Shown: in pieces, positions 17,163 through 25,198 of the stretch | How the letters are laid out: each line of letters starts with the position of its first letter | Position numbering within the stretch: the stretch's first letter is position 1 | Assembly: GCF_000403355.2 (NCBI RefSeq) | Contig: NZ_KE159646.1 | Coordinates: 2,865,960-2,929,959 of the forward strand | Source: Adlercreutzia caecimuris B7 | GTDB lineage: Bacteria > Actinomycetota > Coriobacteriia > Coriobacteriales > Eggerthellaceae | Length of the DNA stretch: 64,000 nucleotides | Direction: 5' to 3' | The notes under the pieces: model-generated | What the model was told of the DNA's origin: nothing | What the model saw: only the letters and a program-made list of their open reading frames with translations | The model's database searches: none | Program-made: the position numbers and the translations under genes

Positions 17163-17780
17163 ATGACGAGATACGGAATGGCCATTAACCAAACGCGCTG
17201 CATTGGCTGTCAGACGTGCGCTTTTGCCTGCAAGATGCAGAATGGCGTGGCGAAGGATATGCGCTGGAACCGCGTGCTTACCGAAGGGGGCGGGGTGGCA
17301 GACGACGCCCAAGGGCAGTACCCGAACCTTACGCGCACGTACCTGCCGCTGGCGTGCCAGCATTGCGAGAACCCCGCCTGCCTGAAGGCGTGCCCCACCG
17401 GCGCCACCTACAAAGACGAGATGGGTCGCGTGGAAATCGACTACGACAAGTGCATCGGCTGCCGCATGTGCATGGCCGCCTGCCCCTACAACGCCCGCTC
17501 CTTCAACTGGGCAGAGCCGGCATTCGTGCCCGATTTCGTCTATGGCGACGGGCAGGTCGAGCGCCGGGAACGGGGCGTGGCCGAGAAGTGCACCCTGTGC
17601 AAGGAGCGCACCGACCGCGGCGAGGAGCCCCGCTGCGTGCAGTGCTGCCCGCTGGATGCCCGCATCTTCGGCGACCTGGACGACCCGAACTCCGAGGTGT
17701 CGAAGGTCATCGTCGAGCGCAAGGCCCGCGTGCTCTTGGAGGAGCAGGGCACCCGCCCGCAGGTCTACTACTTCGAATAG
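17163..17780 (+). CDS. Four-cluster [4Fe-4S] electron-transfer subunit (operon I)
   Basis: The 205-residue DmsB/PsrB-like protein has four cysteine clusters: CIGCQTCAFAC (13-23), CQHCENPACLKACP, CIGCRMCMAACP and CTLC with a later CVQCCP. It has no signal peptide and would be exported as a passenger of the Tat-bearing catalytic subunit. It relays electrons between the NrfD membrane subunit and the Mo active site. It begins eight bases after the catalytic gene. Confidence 0.92.
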   Translation: MTRYGMAINQTRCIGCQTCAFACKMQNGVAKDMRWNRVLTEGGGVADDAQGQYPNLTRTYLPLACQHCENPACLKACPTGATYKDEMGRVEIDYDKCIGCRMCMAACPYNARSFNWAEPAFVPDFVYGDGQVERRERGVAEKCTLCKERTDRGEEPRCVQCCPLDARIFGDLDDPNSEVSKVIVERKARVLLEEQGTRPQVYYFE

Positions 17781-17791
17781 GGAGCGAGAAA

Positions 17792-18994
17792 ATGGAACTG
17801 TTCAAGCGAAACAAAGCAGCTACGGCGGTACTGGCCGTGCTCGCCTGCGTCGGCGTGGGCGCCTGGATCTACCAGCTCGTGGGCGGCCTGGCCGTGACTG
17901 GCATGTCCAACGGCGTGTCGTGGGGAGCCTACATCACCATGTTCATGTTCTTCGTGGGCCTGTCGGCCGGAGGCCTCATCGTGGCCTCCTCGGCCAGCGT
18001 CTTCCACATCAAGGCGTTCAAGCGGGTGGCCATGCCGGCGGTTATTCTGTCCACGGTATGCATCTGCCTGGCCGGCATGTTCGTGCTCATCGACCTGGGC
18101 GGCATTCAACGCGTGTGGCGCATCGTGACCGGTCCGAACCCGGCGTCGCCTTTGGTGTGGGACATCTGCGTCATCACCTGCTACCTGGTCATCAACATCC
18201 TGTACCTGCACTTCATGCGCAAGGGGGCCGAGCGCGCCGTGGCCATGGTGTCTCGCTTCGCCCTGCCCTGCGCCATTCTCGTGCACTCGGTGACCGCCTG
18301 GATCTTCGGCCTGCAAATTGCCAAGGAGGGCTGGTTCACGGCCATCATGGCTCCTATCTTCGTGGCGAGCGCCATGGACTCGGGCCTGGCCCTGCTGCTC
18401 ATCGTGCTGTCGGCGCTGAACGCCTCGGGCCGCTTTAAGACCCCCAAGGAGCTCATCGCGAGCCTGGCCGGCCTTTTGGCCACCTGCATCGCGGTGGATG
18501 CCTACTTCATCTTCTGCGAGGTGCTGACCATGGGCTATCCCGGCGCTGCCGGTGCCGAGACGCTGGCCCTCATGACGGCGGGTCCCACCGCCCCGTTCTT
18601 CTGGTTCGAAGTTATCGGCGGTCTGCTTATCCCCTTCTGCGTGCTGGTCTTCGCGAAGAACCGCGCGAAGACGGGGCTCGTGGTGGGCGCGAGCGTGCTG
18701 GTGGTGGCGGGCGTGCTGTGCAAGCGCGTGTGGCTGCTGTTCACCTCGTTCATCGGCCAGAATGTGGCCGGCGCCCCGGGTGTGATGACCGCCGACGGCT
18801 GGGCGATGGCCGGCTCCTATGCGCCCACGCTCGTAGAGGCGGCCATCATTGTGGGCGTGGTGTCGGTAGGCGCCCTCGGCTTCATGGCCCTGGCCTCGAA
18901 GCTGCTTCTGCCCGCGACTGAGGAGGAGACGGTTCCGGCTGCGACCTCCCGCGCTGGTGCCCCCGATCTGGAGTTTGACCCGCAGGTGGCGTAA
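17792..18994 (+). CDS. NrfD/PsrC-like membrane anchor (operon I)
   Basis: The 400-residue polytopic protein has about nine to ten helices. It includes MFMFFVGLSAGGLIVAS near the N-terminus and HSVTAWIFGLQ in the middle, both also present in the operon II anchor. It would bind quinone and pass electrons to the Fe-S subunit. The ATG at 17792 lies 11 bases after the preceding stop. A long terminator hairpin follows. Confidence 0.88.
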   Translation: MELFKRNKAATAVLAVLACVGVGAWIYQLVGGLAVTGMSNGVSWGAYITMFMFFVGLSAGGLIVASSASVFHIKAFKRVAMPAVILSTVCICLAGMFVLIDLGGIQRVWRIVTGPNPASPLVWDICVITCYLVINILYLHFMRKGAERAVAMVSRFALPCAILVHSVTAWIFGLQIAKEGWFTAIMAPIFVASAMDSGLALLLIVLSALNASGRFKTPKELIASLAGLLATCIAVDAYFIFCEVLTMGYPGAAGAETLALMTAGPTAPFFWFEVIGGLLIPFCVLVFAKNRAKTGLVVGASVLVVAGVLCKRVWLLFTSFIGQNVAGAPGVMTADGWAMAGSYAPTLVEAAIIVGVVSVGALGFMALASKLLLPATEEETVPAATSRAGAPDLEFDPQVA

Positions 18995-19100
18995 GCGAGG
19001 AAGAGACGGGAAGGGGGCTTGGAGCTTCGCGGTTAGGTCGAGGCGCTGAACCCCTGCGGCTCGGTCGCCGCTCTTCCGAGTTACAACCTAGAACGTTTCC

Positions 19101-19136
19101 AACCGGGCCTCCGTGCTGCAACGGAGGCCCGGTTTT
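19101..19136 (+). terminator. Terminator of Mo operon I
   Basis: A perfect 14-bp stem (AACCGGGCCTCCGT and complement) with loop GCTGCA is followed by TT. Confidence 0.85.
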
Positions 19137-19408
19137 CATATCTTGATGGCCCGGGGTACCGAAGTTGTCAGATCGTCAACGGAATGATGTCCGCCGAGCG
19201 GCGTTGGTTACGTAACAGTGACGGGGCTAGCCCCTGTTCAACCGGTTGCTTTCAAGGCCCATGCGGTGAGCCTGATTTTGTGCGCGCGCCTTAACATGGT
19301 GTCCATAGGAGATGGTTCTGCTGTCGCTCGCACCGTAGGGAGGGCGGTGACACAACGGCAGGAACCAGGATACGGGCGTTACGGGCGCCGAGCGATAGGA
19401 GTTGCCTT
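19137..19408. other. Intergenic region before the HdeD-like gene
   Basis: No gene is seen. A short palindrome GTTACGTAAC occurs near 19207-19216, and GTTG-N8-TCAAC-like symmetry lies near 19165. A promoter for the next gene is not obvious. Confidence 0.35.
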
Positions 19409-19975
19409 ATGGAGAAGATTTTGGATCTGGTGCGGTCGAACAACCTGGTGCAGGCGGTGCTGTGCATAGCCTTTGGCTTGTTCCTCATGATTTATCCCTC
19501 CATAACCATTCAGGGCATCATCATGCTGTTCGGCGTGGCCCTGGCGCTCATGGGTGCGGCCGGTCTGGTGTCCTACTTCCGCCAGAAGAGCGTGCGCTAT
19601 CGCAATACGGGTACCCTCATGGGAGCGGTCTTCTACCTCATCATCGCCCTTATCGCCTTCGTGTTTCCCAAGGTGATTGCCGGGTTCTTCTCGGTGGTGC
19701 TCGGTGTGGTGCTCATCCTGTTCGCCATTGTGAACGTGGTGCGGGCCCTGGGGTTGCGCGCCTTCGGGGGCAGTATCTGGATCGCCGTGCTCGTGGCCGC
19801 CGTCATCGTGGGTGTCGGCGGTGTGCTCATCGTGGTGAATCCCTGGGGCGCTTCCATGACCTTCGTGCTGGTGCTGGGCGCGGCCTTCATCGCCAACGGT
19901 GCCGTGGACCTGTTCATCGAATGGTACGCCCGCGATTCCGCCAAGCAGGCCGACTTGATGGCGCGGCCCCGCTAA
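19409..19975 (+). CDS. HdeD/DUF308-family membrane protein
   Basis: This 188-residue protein has six evenly spaced hydrophobic helices in two similar halves, each with a G-V-x-L-hydrophobic pattern typical of HdeD/DUF308 proteins. HdeD is linked to acid tolerance in enterobacteria; in Actinobacteria the role is unknown. It is flanked by terminators and appears monocistronic. Confidence 0.75.
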   Translation: MEKILDLVRSNNLVQAVLCIAFGLFLMIYPSITIQGIIMLFGVALALMGAAGLVSYFRQKSVRYRNTGTLMGAVFYLIIALIAFVFPKVIAGFFSVVLGVVLILFAIVNVVRALGLRAFGGSIWIAVLVAAVIVGVGGVLIVVNPWGASMTFVLVLGAAFIANGAVDLFIEWYARDSAKQADLMARPR

Positions 19976-20306
19976 GGAGCGAGGCAGCCGGCGCGAGGGA
20001 GGTGCCGGACTGCGTGCCGGCCCCGTCGCCTTAGAGCGCGCTGCTCGGGCGGTCACCCCGCTGATCGAGCCGTGTCTCGGGCTCGGACGGCGCCTCCGCG
20101 CTGGCGTTCCCGCTCCTTCCGCATCCCGCTGGCTCGCATTCGATTTTACCGATGGCGGCCCGTCGTGGGCTTCTATAACTTAATTGCTCCATGACCCCTG
20201 CTCGCGCGGGGGTCTTTGCTATCATGGACGCCACGCGAGGGCCGCCTGCGCCGCGTGGGCGCGTCGGCCATGCTCGTTCAAGTTTTGGTACACGAAAGGA
20301 AAAGCG
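19976..20306. other. Intergenic region with leader-like hairpin before the aro genes
   Basis: GACCCC (20193-20198) pairs with GGGGTC (20209-20214) and is followed by TTTGCT, a weak terminator-like hairpin. It may end the HdeD transcript or attenuate the downstream aro pair. No leader peptide rich in aromatic residues was seen. Confidence 0.35.
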
Positions 20307-20588
20307 ATGTCTGAAGAGAACAGCAATCTTGCCGAGATTCAGAAGCATCGTGAGCAGATCGACGCCATTGACCGCGAGATCGTCGCGCTTTTGAACAAGC
20401 GTGCCGGCCACTCGCTGGTCATTCGCGGTCTGAAACCCGGTGCGCATATGGGTCTGTACGACGCGCGCCGCGAGGAGGAGATCTTCGCGCGGGTGGACAG
20501 CTACAACGAGGGGCCGCTGTACAACGAGAACCTCCGCGAGATTTATGCCACCATCCTCAAGATCATGAAGGAGACGCCGTCCGTATGA
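20307..20588 (+). CDS. Chorismate mutase (AroQ class)
   Basis: The 93-residue all-helical protein begins EIQKHREQIDAIDREIVALLNKRAGHSLVIRGLK, the classic AroQ pattern, with the catalytic-type Arg and Lys conserved. It converts chorismate to prephenate for phenylalanine and tyrosine. It overlaps the DAHP synthase gene by four bases (ATGA), coupling the first committed and a branch-point step of aromatic synthesis. RBS AAAGGA is at 20294-20299. Confidence 0.88.
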   Translation: MSEENSNLAEIQKHREQIDAIDREIVALLNKRAGHSLVIRGLKPGAHMGLYDARREEEIFARVDSYNEGPLYNENLREIYATILKIMKETPSV

Positions 20589-21385
20589 GCGAAGTGAAGA
20601 TTGCCCCCATCCCCGATCTCGGCCAGCGCACTGACGAGATCACCATTTACGCCGGGCCCTGCTCGGTGGAATCGACCGAGCAGTTCAACGAGGTGGCGGA
20701 GTGCGTCGCCGATCTCGGTCTTTCCTGGATCCGCGGTGGCGCCTTCAAGCCCCGCACCAACCCCCATTCCTTCCAGGGCTTGGGCGAAGAGGCGCTCAAG
20801 ATCATGAAGGCCGCCGGCGACACCTACGGCCTGAAGACGCTCACCGAGGTCATGGACTCGGCCCACTGCCAGCTGGTGGCCGATTACGTGGACGGCCTGC
20901 AGGTGGGCGCCCGCAACTTCCAGAACTTCAGCCTGCTGAAGAAGATCGGCCAGGTGACCGCCGAGAGCCAGCAGATGGTGCTGTACAAGCGCGGTTTCGC
21001 CGGCACCATCGCCGAATGGCTGGCCGCCACCGACTACATCACCGATTGCGGCAACAACAACGTGGTGCTGTGCGAGCGCGGCATCCGCACCTTCGAGACG
21101 GCCACCCGCTTCACGCTGGACATCGCTGCGGTGCCGGTCATCCACAAGCAGTCGCTGTATCCGGTGTGCATCGACGTGTCGCACCCGGCCGGTCAGCGCG
21201 ACCTGGTGCCGGCCCTGGCGAAGGCCGCCGTGGCGGCTGGGGCCGACTCGCTCATGATCGAGGTGCATCCGAACCCGCCGGTGGCCCTGTCCGACGGCCC
21301 CCAGCAGCTGACTCCGGCCCAGTTCCGCGAGCTCGTCGCCGAGCTGCGCGAGCTGGCCGCCTGCCTGGGCAAGAAGATCGTATAG
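20585..21385 (+). CDS. aroF: 3-deoxy-7-phosphoheptulonate (DAHP) synthase
   Basis: The 266-residue type I-beta enzyme, without a regulatory extension, condenses phosphoenolpyruvate and erythrose 4-phosphate at the entry to the shikimate pathway. Recognisable motifs are AGPCSVES (near 23-30), GGAFKPRTNPHSFQGLG (near 51-67), VLYKRG and CIDVSHPAGQRDLVP. The preceding chorismate mutase probably acts with it, as such pairs often interact for feedback control. A terminator follows. Confidence 0.95.
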   Translation: MSEVKIAPIPDLGQRTDEITIYAGPCSVESTEQFNEVAECVADLGLSWIRGGAFKPRTNPHSFQGLGEEALKIMKAAGDTYGLKTLTEVMDSAHCQLVADYVDGLQVGARNFQNFSLLKKIGQVTAESQQMVLYKRGFAGTIAEWLAATDYITDCGNNNVVLCERGIRTFETATRFTLDIAAVPVIHKQSLYPVCIDVSHPAGQRDLVPALAKAAVAAGADSLMIEVHPNPPVALSDGPQQLTPAQFRELVAELRELAACLGKKIV

Positions 21386-21416
21386 CGGCTTTCCGCTGCT
21401 GCGTATTGCTGCTTAG

Positions 21417-21449
21417 AAGCCCATCTCGCTTTGTGCGAGGTGGGCTTTT
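21417..21449 (+). terminator. Terminator of the aro pair
   Basis: The stem AAGCCCATCTCGC / GCGAGGTGGGCTT, with one G-T pair, is followed by TTTT. Confidence 0.85.
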
Positions 21450-21626
21450 CGCTTGTACGCTTTGTTGCTGAAGACGCTCGCCCCGCCCCCGCCGTTTGCT
21501 GTTTCGGGGAGGGTGGAGCTGCTTGCGCGTGGACCGGTGGTGGCGCGCTTTCAACGCCCAATCGCCGGCCTGCAACGGCAATGCGGTCGCTGTGCTTAGG
21601 CCGCTCATTGGCATTGAGCGCCGTAG

Positions 21627-21769
21627 TGAGAAGAAAAGCGCGGTTTTCGTAACTTTTAGTGCCAGGGGGTCGGGAAACCTCTTAGGGAGTTTTACGTTTT
21701 GCCTGGTCACGGTTCCACCAGCAAGCGATGCTGTTTCTGTCGCCTACGAAAACCGTCATTTTCTTCTCA
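21627..21769. repeat. Inverted-repeat element, copy 1
   Basis: Two 25-base ends in inverted orientation (21627-21651 and 21745-21769) share TGAGAAGAAAA and CGGTTTTCGTA with about three differences, enclosing about 93 bases without a gene. It is related to copies 2 and 3. Confidence 0.7.
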
Positions 21770-21998
21770 CTTTCAGCGCTTGCGGGGCACGTGTGGAGCA
21801 TTGAAAACGCTTCATATCAGAATGCAGATGGAGCATGGCGTGCGTCGCGGATGTGCTTGGTGCGCAAGCGGCAAATGGGGGAAGGCCAATTTATGAAGGC
21901 GGTTTCTCTTCCTGAGCAAAATGGTCAGCACAGTGAATCCTTGGAGGAGGATTGAGCCCGTGGGGAAGCAGCTCGGTCCCTGCCGCTACACTTCGCCC
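21770..21998. other. Intergenic region before the DUF559-like gene
   Basis: No separate gene is seen. The downstream frame is open through part of this region, but the codons before 21999 lack a ribosome binding site. Confidence 0.3.
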
Positions 21999-22997
21999 AT
22001 GCGAATTTTTCTCTATGGCATATCGTCTTTTTCGTATTGGCTAACAGCCGAATGTCGTCCGAATGCCCATTGCGGTGTTGGGGTATCGGCTTTGAAATCG
22101 TGCGTGCCTCATCGAAAGACAGTTGAGTATCTGGAGAAGGTATTTCCCTCTATCCCCCAACCGTATCACGTGACCGTGCCTGTTTCCTCGAAGAGCTCGG
22201 TCCCGCAGGCGATTGCCCATTTATCGCGCTTCGCGTTCGCGGAGAGGCCCTTCGTGCGCATCGAGAACGGTGTCTTTGCCAGTTGTCCCGAGCTCTGCTT
22301 TGTACAACTTGCTCTGACGCTTCCCTTTCACGAGCTGGTAAAAGCCGGAGATGCCCTGTGCGGCAGCTTCTACATCGATCCGACAGCTGACAACGGTCTT
22401 GGAAGTCGAGTGCCGCTTACTTCGAGGAAACGTATCGAGGCATTTGTTCGGCGCAATGTGGGGTTGAGGGGCGCAAAGCAGGCGCGGCGAGCGCTGCGAT
22501 CGGTGGTCGATAATGCCGCCTCGCCTCCCGAGGCGTTTCTCTGGTCAGTTCTGAGTTTGTCGCAGCGTTATGGGGGTTATGGGATTCCCGATCTCGAGTT
22601 GAATCGTCGAATCAGGCCGAGCAAGCGGGCTCGTCGCATTGCCCGTCGCGAGACGCTTGTTCCCGACGTGAGTCACCGGGAAATACGGCTGGTGATCGAG
22701 TACGATTCGAATTCTGAACACCTGACGCCGTTTCAAATAGCGCGTGATGCCTCTAAACGGATGGCGCTTGAGGCCGACGGCTACAAAGTGATCTCGGTGA
22801 CTACCCGGCAGCTTGCCGACGCGAGAGAAATGCGGAACGTGGCTGATCAGGCGAGTGGGCACTTGGGGCGCCGCCTCCAGATAAAGGCGAAACGGTTCCA
22901 GGATTCCCATCGAGTGCTGTATGCAACAGGCTGGTCGTTGGGGCGCTATCACCGTCGACTGTGGCTTGAGGGCGGTCGCGCTTCGGACGAGATGTAA
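21999..22997 (+). CDS. DUF559/Vsr-like nuclease-domain protein
   Basis: This protein of about 332 residues has an N-terminal two-thirds without a clear match. The C-terminal region (IEYDSNSEHLTPFQIARDASK, then GYKVISVTTRQL) follows the DUF559/Vsr endonuclease-like pattern, with acidic residues, a His, then D-x-x-R/K. Such proteins resemble AbiEi-like or very-short-patch nuclease relatives, but activity is unproven. Start choice is uncertain. The gene is AT-richer than neighbours and sits between two copies of an inverted-repeat element, suggesting transfer. Confidence 0.55.
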   Translation: MRIFLYGISSFSYWLTAECRPNAHCGVGVSALKSCVPHRKTVEYLEKVFPSIPQPYHVTVPVSSKSSVPQAIAHLSRFAFAERPFVRIENGVFASCPELCFVQLALTLPFHELVKAGDALCGSFYIDPTADNGLGSRVPLTSRKRIEAFVRRNVGLRGAKQARRALRSVVDNAASPPEAFLWSVLSLSQRYGGYGIPDLELNRRIRPSKRARRIARRETLVPDVSHREIRLVIEYDSNSEHLTPFQIARDASKRMALEADGYKVISVTTRQLADAREMRNVADQASGHLGRRLQIKAKRFQDSHRVLYATGWSLGRYHRRLWLEGGRASDEM

Positions 22998-23055
22998 GGC
23001 GGTTGCCTTTGGGTTGGGAGTGGAGCGACTCTCTTTGCGTTTGTTGCCGGGAAAT

Positions 23056-23196
23056 GAGAAGAAAAGCACGGTTTTCGTAGACTTTTGAGTGGTTTATGGG
23101 TTGCAACTCTGAAATTTCGGGATGTTTTCCCAGGTAAATCGATTGTCATGATGACAGAGGAGAAGTCAGAGTTACGAAAACCGTGCTTTTCTTCTC
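23056..23196. repeat. Inverted-repeat element, copy 2
   Basis: The 25-base ends (23056-23080 and 23172-23196) are perfect inverted copies of each other, with core GCACGGTTTTCGTA. The interior contains GTTTTCCCAGG (23124-23134), found in reverse orientation in copy 3. No gene lies inside. Confidence 0.8.
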
Positions 23197-23267
23197 AATT
23201 TGCAACAGGGAAGTGGTGTTGTGGCGGCGCCGGCAGGCCGTTGGCGGGCGATGGGGAAAATAGGGGC

Positions 23268-23295
23268 TTGCGCGATCAGGTTTCTGTGCTAAAGT
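23268..23295 (+). promoter_or_regulatory. Promoter of the T-box operon
   Basis: TTGCGC (23268-23273), a 16-base spacer and TAAAGT (23290-23295) lie directly upstream of the leader. Confidence 0.5.
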
Positions 23296-23301
23296 ACACG
23301 C

Positions 23302-23599
23302 AGCAATTGAATATACCTTAAACCGATGAGGCGAAGATCAAGCCATCCGGGCACTCACAGAGAGCGGGCGCAGCTGAGATTCCCGCAGAACGCCAGAGGG
23401 TAAATGGATCGCCGAGGGAAAGGGGAAAGGCCCACCGCCGTTTGTTCCGGCGAGGCCGAGTATCTGGACCGTGAGCCTGCGTTAAAGGCAGAGCGGGTGA
23501 TGGCCCGTTCATGAGAGGGTTCGCTTCGGCGAATCAATTAAAGGTGGCACCGCAGATCAAGGGATCTGTCCTTTAAGCGAAGGACAGATCCCTTTTTTG
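23302..23599 (+). promoter_or_regulatory. T-box riboswitch, probably tryptophan
   Basis: The leader has the stem I elements of T-boxes (GATGAGGCGAAGA near 23325 and AGAGAGCGGGCGCAGCTGAGA near 23360). A probable specifier codon TGG lies at 23405-23407, followed by a purine. The conserved T-box AAAGGTGGCACCGC is at 23540-23553. A 15-bp terminator stem (23559-23573 with 23580-23594) ends in a T-run. Uncharged tRNA would favour the antiterminator and switch on the importer genes. UGG agrees with the tryptophan importer downstream. Confidence 0.88.
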
Positions 23600-23719
23600 T
23601 TGGGAAAAGCCGGGAACCTCTCAAGGCGTCGGATACGGGGCAATTGCTGACACAGGAAACGCTCGCAGGCGCGAGCACGAGGGGCAGCAGGGAAGCTGCC
23701 CGAGAAAGGACTGATTGAC

Positions 23720-24334
23720 ATGGCAGAACTCCGTATGACCGCTGACGCCGAGAACGCTCCCGCCCAGGCCGGCGGCGCCAAGCGCACCGTCGCCGCGACC
23801 GAGAAGAAGGGCCTGCAGGTGCAGGACCTCATCCTGGTGGCCGTGCTTCTGGCCGCCGGGGCCGTGCTGAAGCTGACCGCGGGCAGCCTGCTCGCCTCCT
23901 TCGGTATGAAGCCGAATTTCACCATCGCCGCCTACTGCCTGGCCATCATCATCATTCGCCCGAATGTGGCCCAGTCGCTGGCCATCGGCCTCATCGCCGG
24001 TTTGGTGTGCCAGATTCCGATGTTGAACGCCACGCCGCTACTCAACATTCCCTCGGAGCTTCTGGGCGCGCTCGCCTGCGGCCTGCTCATCCACGTGCCC
24101 ATGAAGATCGGCGGCAAGCTGGACATCAACCCGCTCGTGAACACCTTCATCTCCACCTGCGTGTCCGGCTTCACCTTCGCGGCGCTGTCCGTCTACATCA
24201 ACGTGGTGTCCGTGGGCGGCGACTTCGCCGTGGCCATGGCGGCCTATGTGGCCATCGTGCTGGGCACGGCCACCTTCAACTGCATCTTCGTCCAGGTGCT
24301 CGCCGTGCCCCTGAAGAAGGTTCTGAAGAAGTAA
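23720..24334 (+). CDS. trpP: ECF-type substrate-binding membrane protein, probable tryptophan (TrpP-like)
   Basis: The 204-residue protein has a charged N-terminus and five to six membrane helices (from about residue 35). It contains SFGMKPNFTIAAYCLAIIIIRPN, resembling TrpP-type S components of energy-coupling factor importers. It binds the substrate and couples to the shared ATPase/EcfT module encoded next. The T-box upstream with a UGG codon supports tryptophan as the substrate; this is inference from regulation plus similarity. Confidence 0.75.
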   Translation: MAELRMTADAENAPAQAGGAKRTVAATEKKGLQVQDLILVAVLLAAGAVLKLTAGSLLASFGMKPNFTIAAYCLAIIIIRPNVAQSLAIGLIAGLVCQIPMLNATPLLNIPSELLGALACGLLIHVPMKIGGKLDINPLVNTFISTCVSGFTFAALSVYINVVSVGGDFAVAMAAYVAIVLGTATFNCIFVQVLAVPLKKVLKK

Positions 24335-24358
24335 GTAGGCTATCGAGGAAGAGCAGCT

Positions 24359-25198
24359 ATGATCGAGTTCAAAGAGTTCAGTTTTCGGTATCGGGAGGGG
24401 GAGGCGCCGGTGGTGCGCGACATCACGCTCTCCATTCCCGATGGGTGCTTCGTGGGCATCACCGGGGCCGCGGGCAGCGGGAAGTCCACCCTCACCTATG
24501 CCATCAACGGCATCATCCCGCACTGCTACCCGGGCGACTTCTACGGGTCGGTGACCGTGGAGGGGCTCGATACGGTGGAGGCGTCGCTTACCGATATCTC
24601 ACGGGTGGTGGGCAGTGTGTGCCAGGACATCGATTCGCAGATGGTGTCCACGGTGGTGGAAGACGAGATTCTCTACGGCTTGGAGAACTTCGCGGTGCCC
24701 AAAGACGAGATTCCCGCGCGGGTGGACGAGGCGCTTGGCGCCATGGGCATCGCTGATTTGCGTGACCGCACCATCGACAGCCTGTCGGGCGGTCAGAAGC
24801 AGAAGGTGGCCGTGGCCTCGGTCATCGCTCTGCAGCCGCGCGTGCTCGTGCTGGACGAGCCCACCGCCGAGTTGGACCCGGCCTCGTCAGTGGCCGTGTT
24901 CGACCTGCTCGCCCGCTACGCCCGCGAGCACGGCACCACCGTCGTGGTGGTGGAGCAGAAGATCGCGCTTCTGTCCGATTACGCCGACATGCTCGTCATT
25001 GTGGACGGGGGGCGCATCCGCTTCGCCGACACGCCCGATGCGGTGCTGGCCCACTCCGACGAGCTTTTGGCCCTCGGCGTGAACGTGCCGCGGGCCACTA
25101 CGCTCATGAACGCCTTGGGTGCCCAAGGGCTCTATGGCGGCCCGACGGTGCGCAACGTGGCCGGTGCCGCTGCGGCGCTGAAGGAGGTGCTCGCATGA
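24359..25198 (+). CDS. ecfA: ECF transporter ATPase, first
   Basis: The 279-residue ATPase has Walker A GAAGSGKST (near 39-47), a canonical signature LSGGQKQKVA and Walker B VLVLDEP, followed by an H-loop region in which the usual His appears as VVEQK. It energises the ECF importer. Its last four bases overlap the second ATPase gene (ATGA). It belongs to the T-box operon. Confidence 0.9.
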   Translation: MIEFKEFSFRYREGEAPVVRDITLSIPDGCFVGITGAAGSGKSTLTYAINGIIPHCYPGDFYGSVTVEGLDTVEASLTDISRVVGSVCQDIDSQMVSTVVEDEILYGLENFAVPKDEIPARVDEALGAMGIADLRDRTIDSLSGGQKQKVAVASVIALQPRVLVLDEPTAELDPASSVAVFDLLARYAREHGTTVVVVEQKIALLSDYADMLVIVDGGRIRFADTPDAVLAHSDELLALGVNVPRATTLMNALGAQGLYGGPTVRNVAGAAAALKEVLA

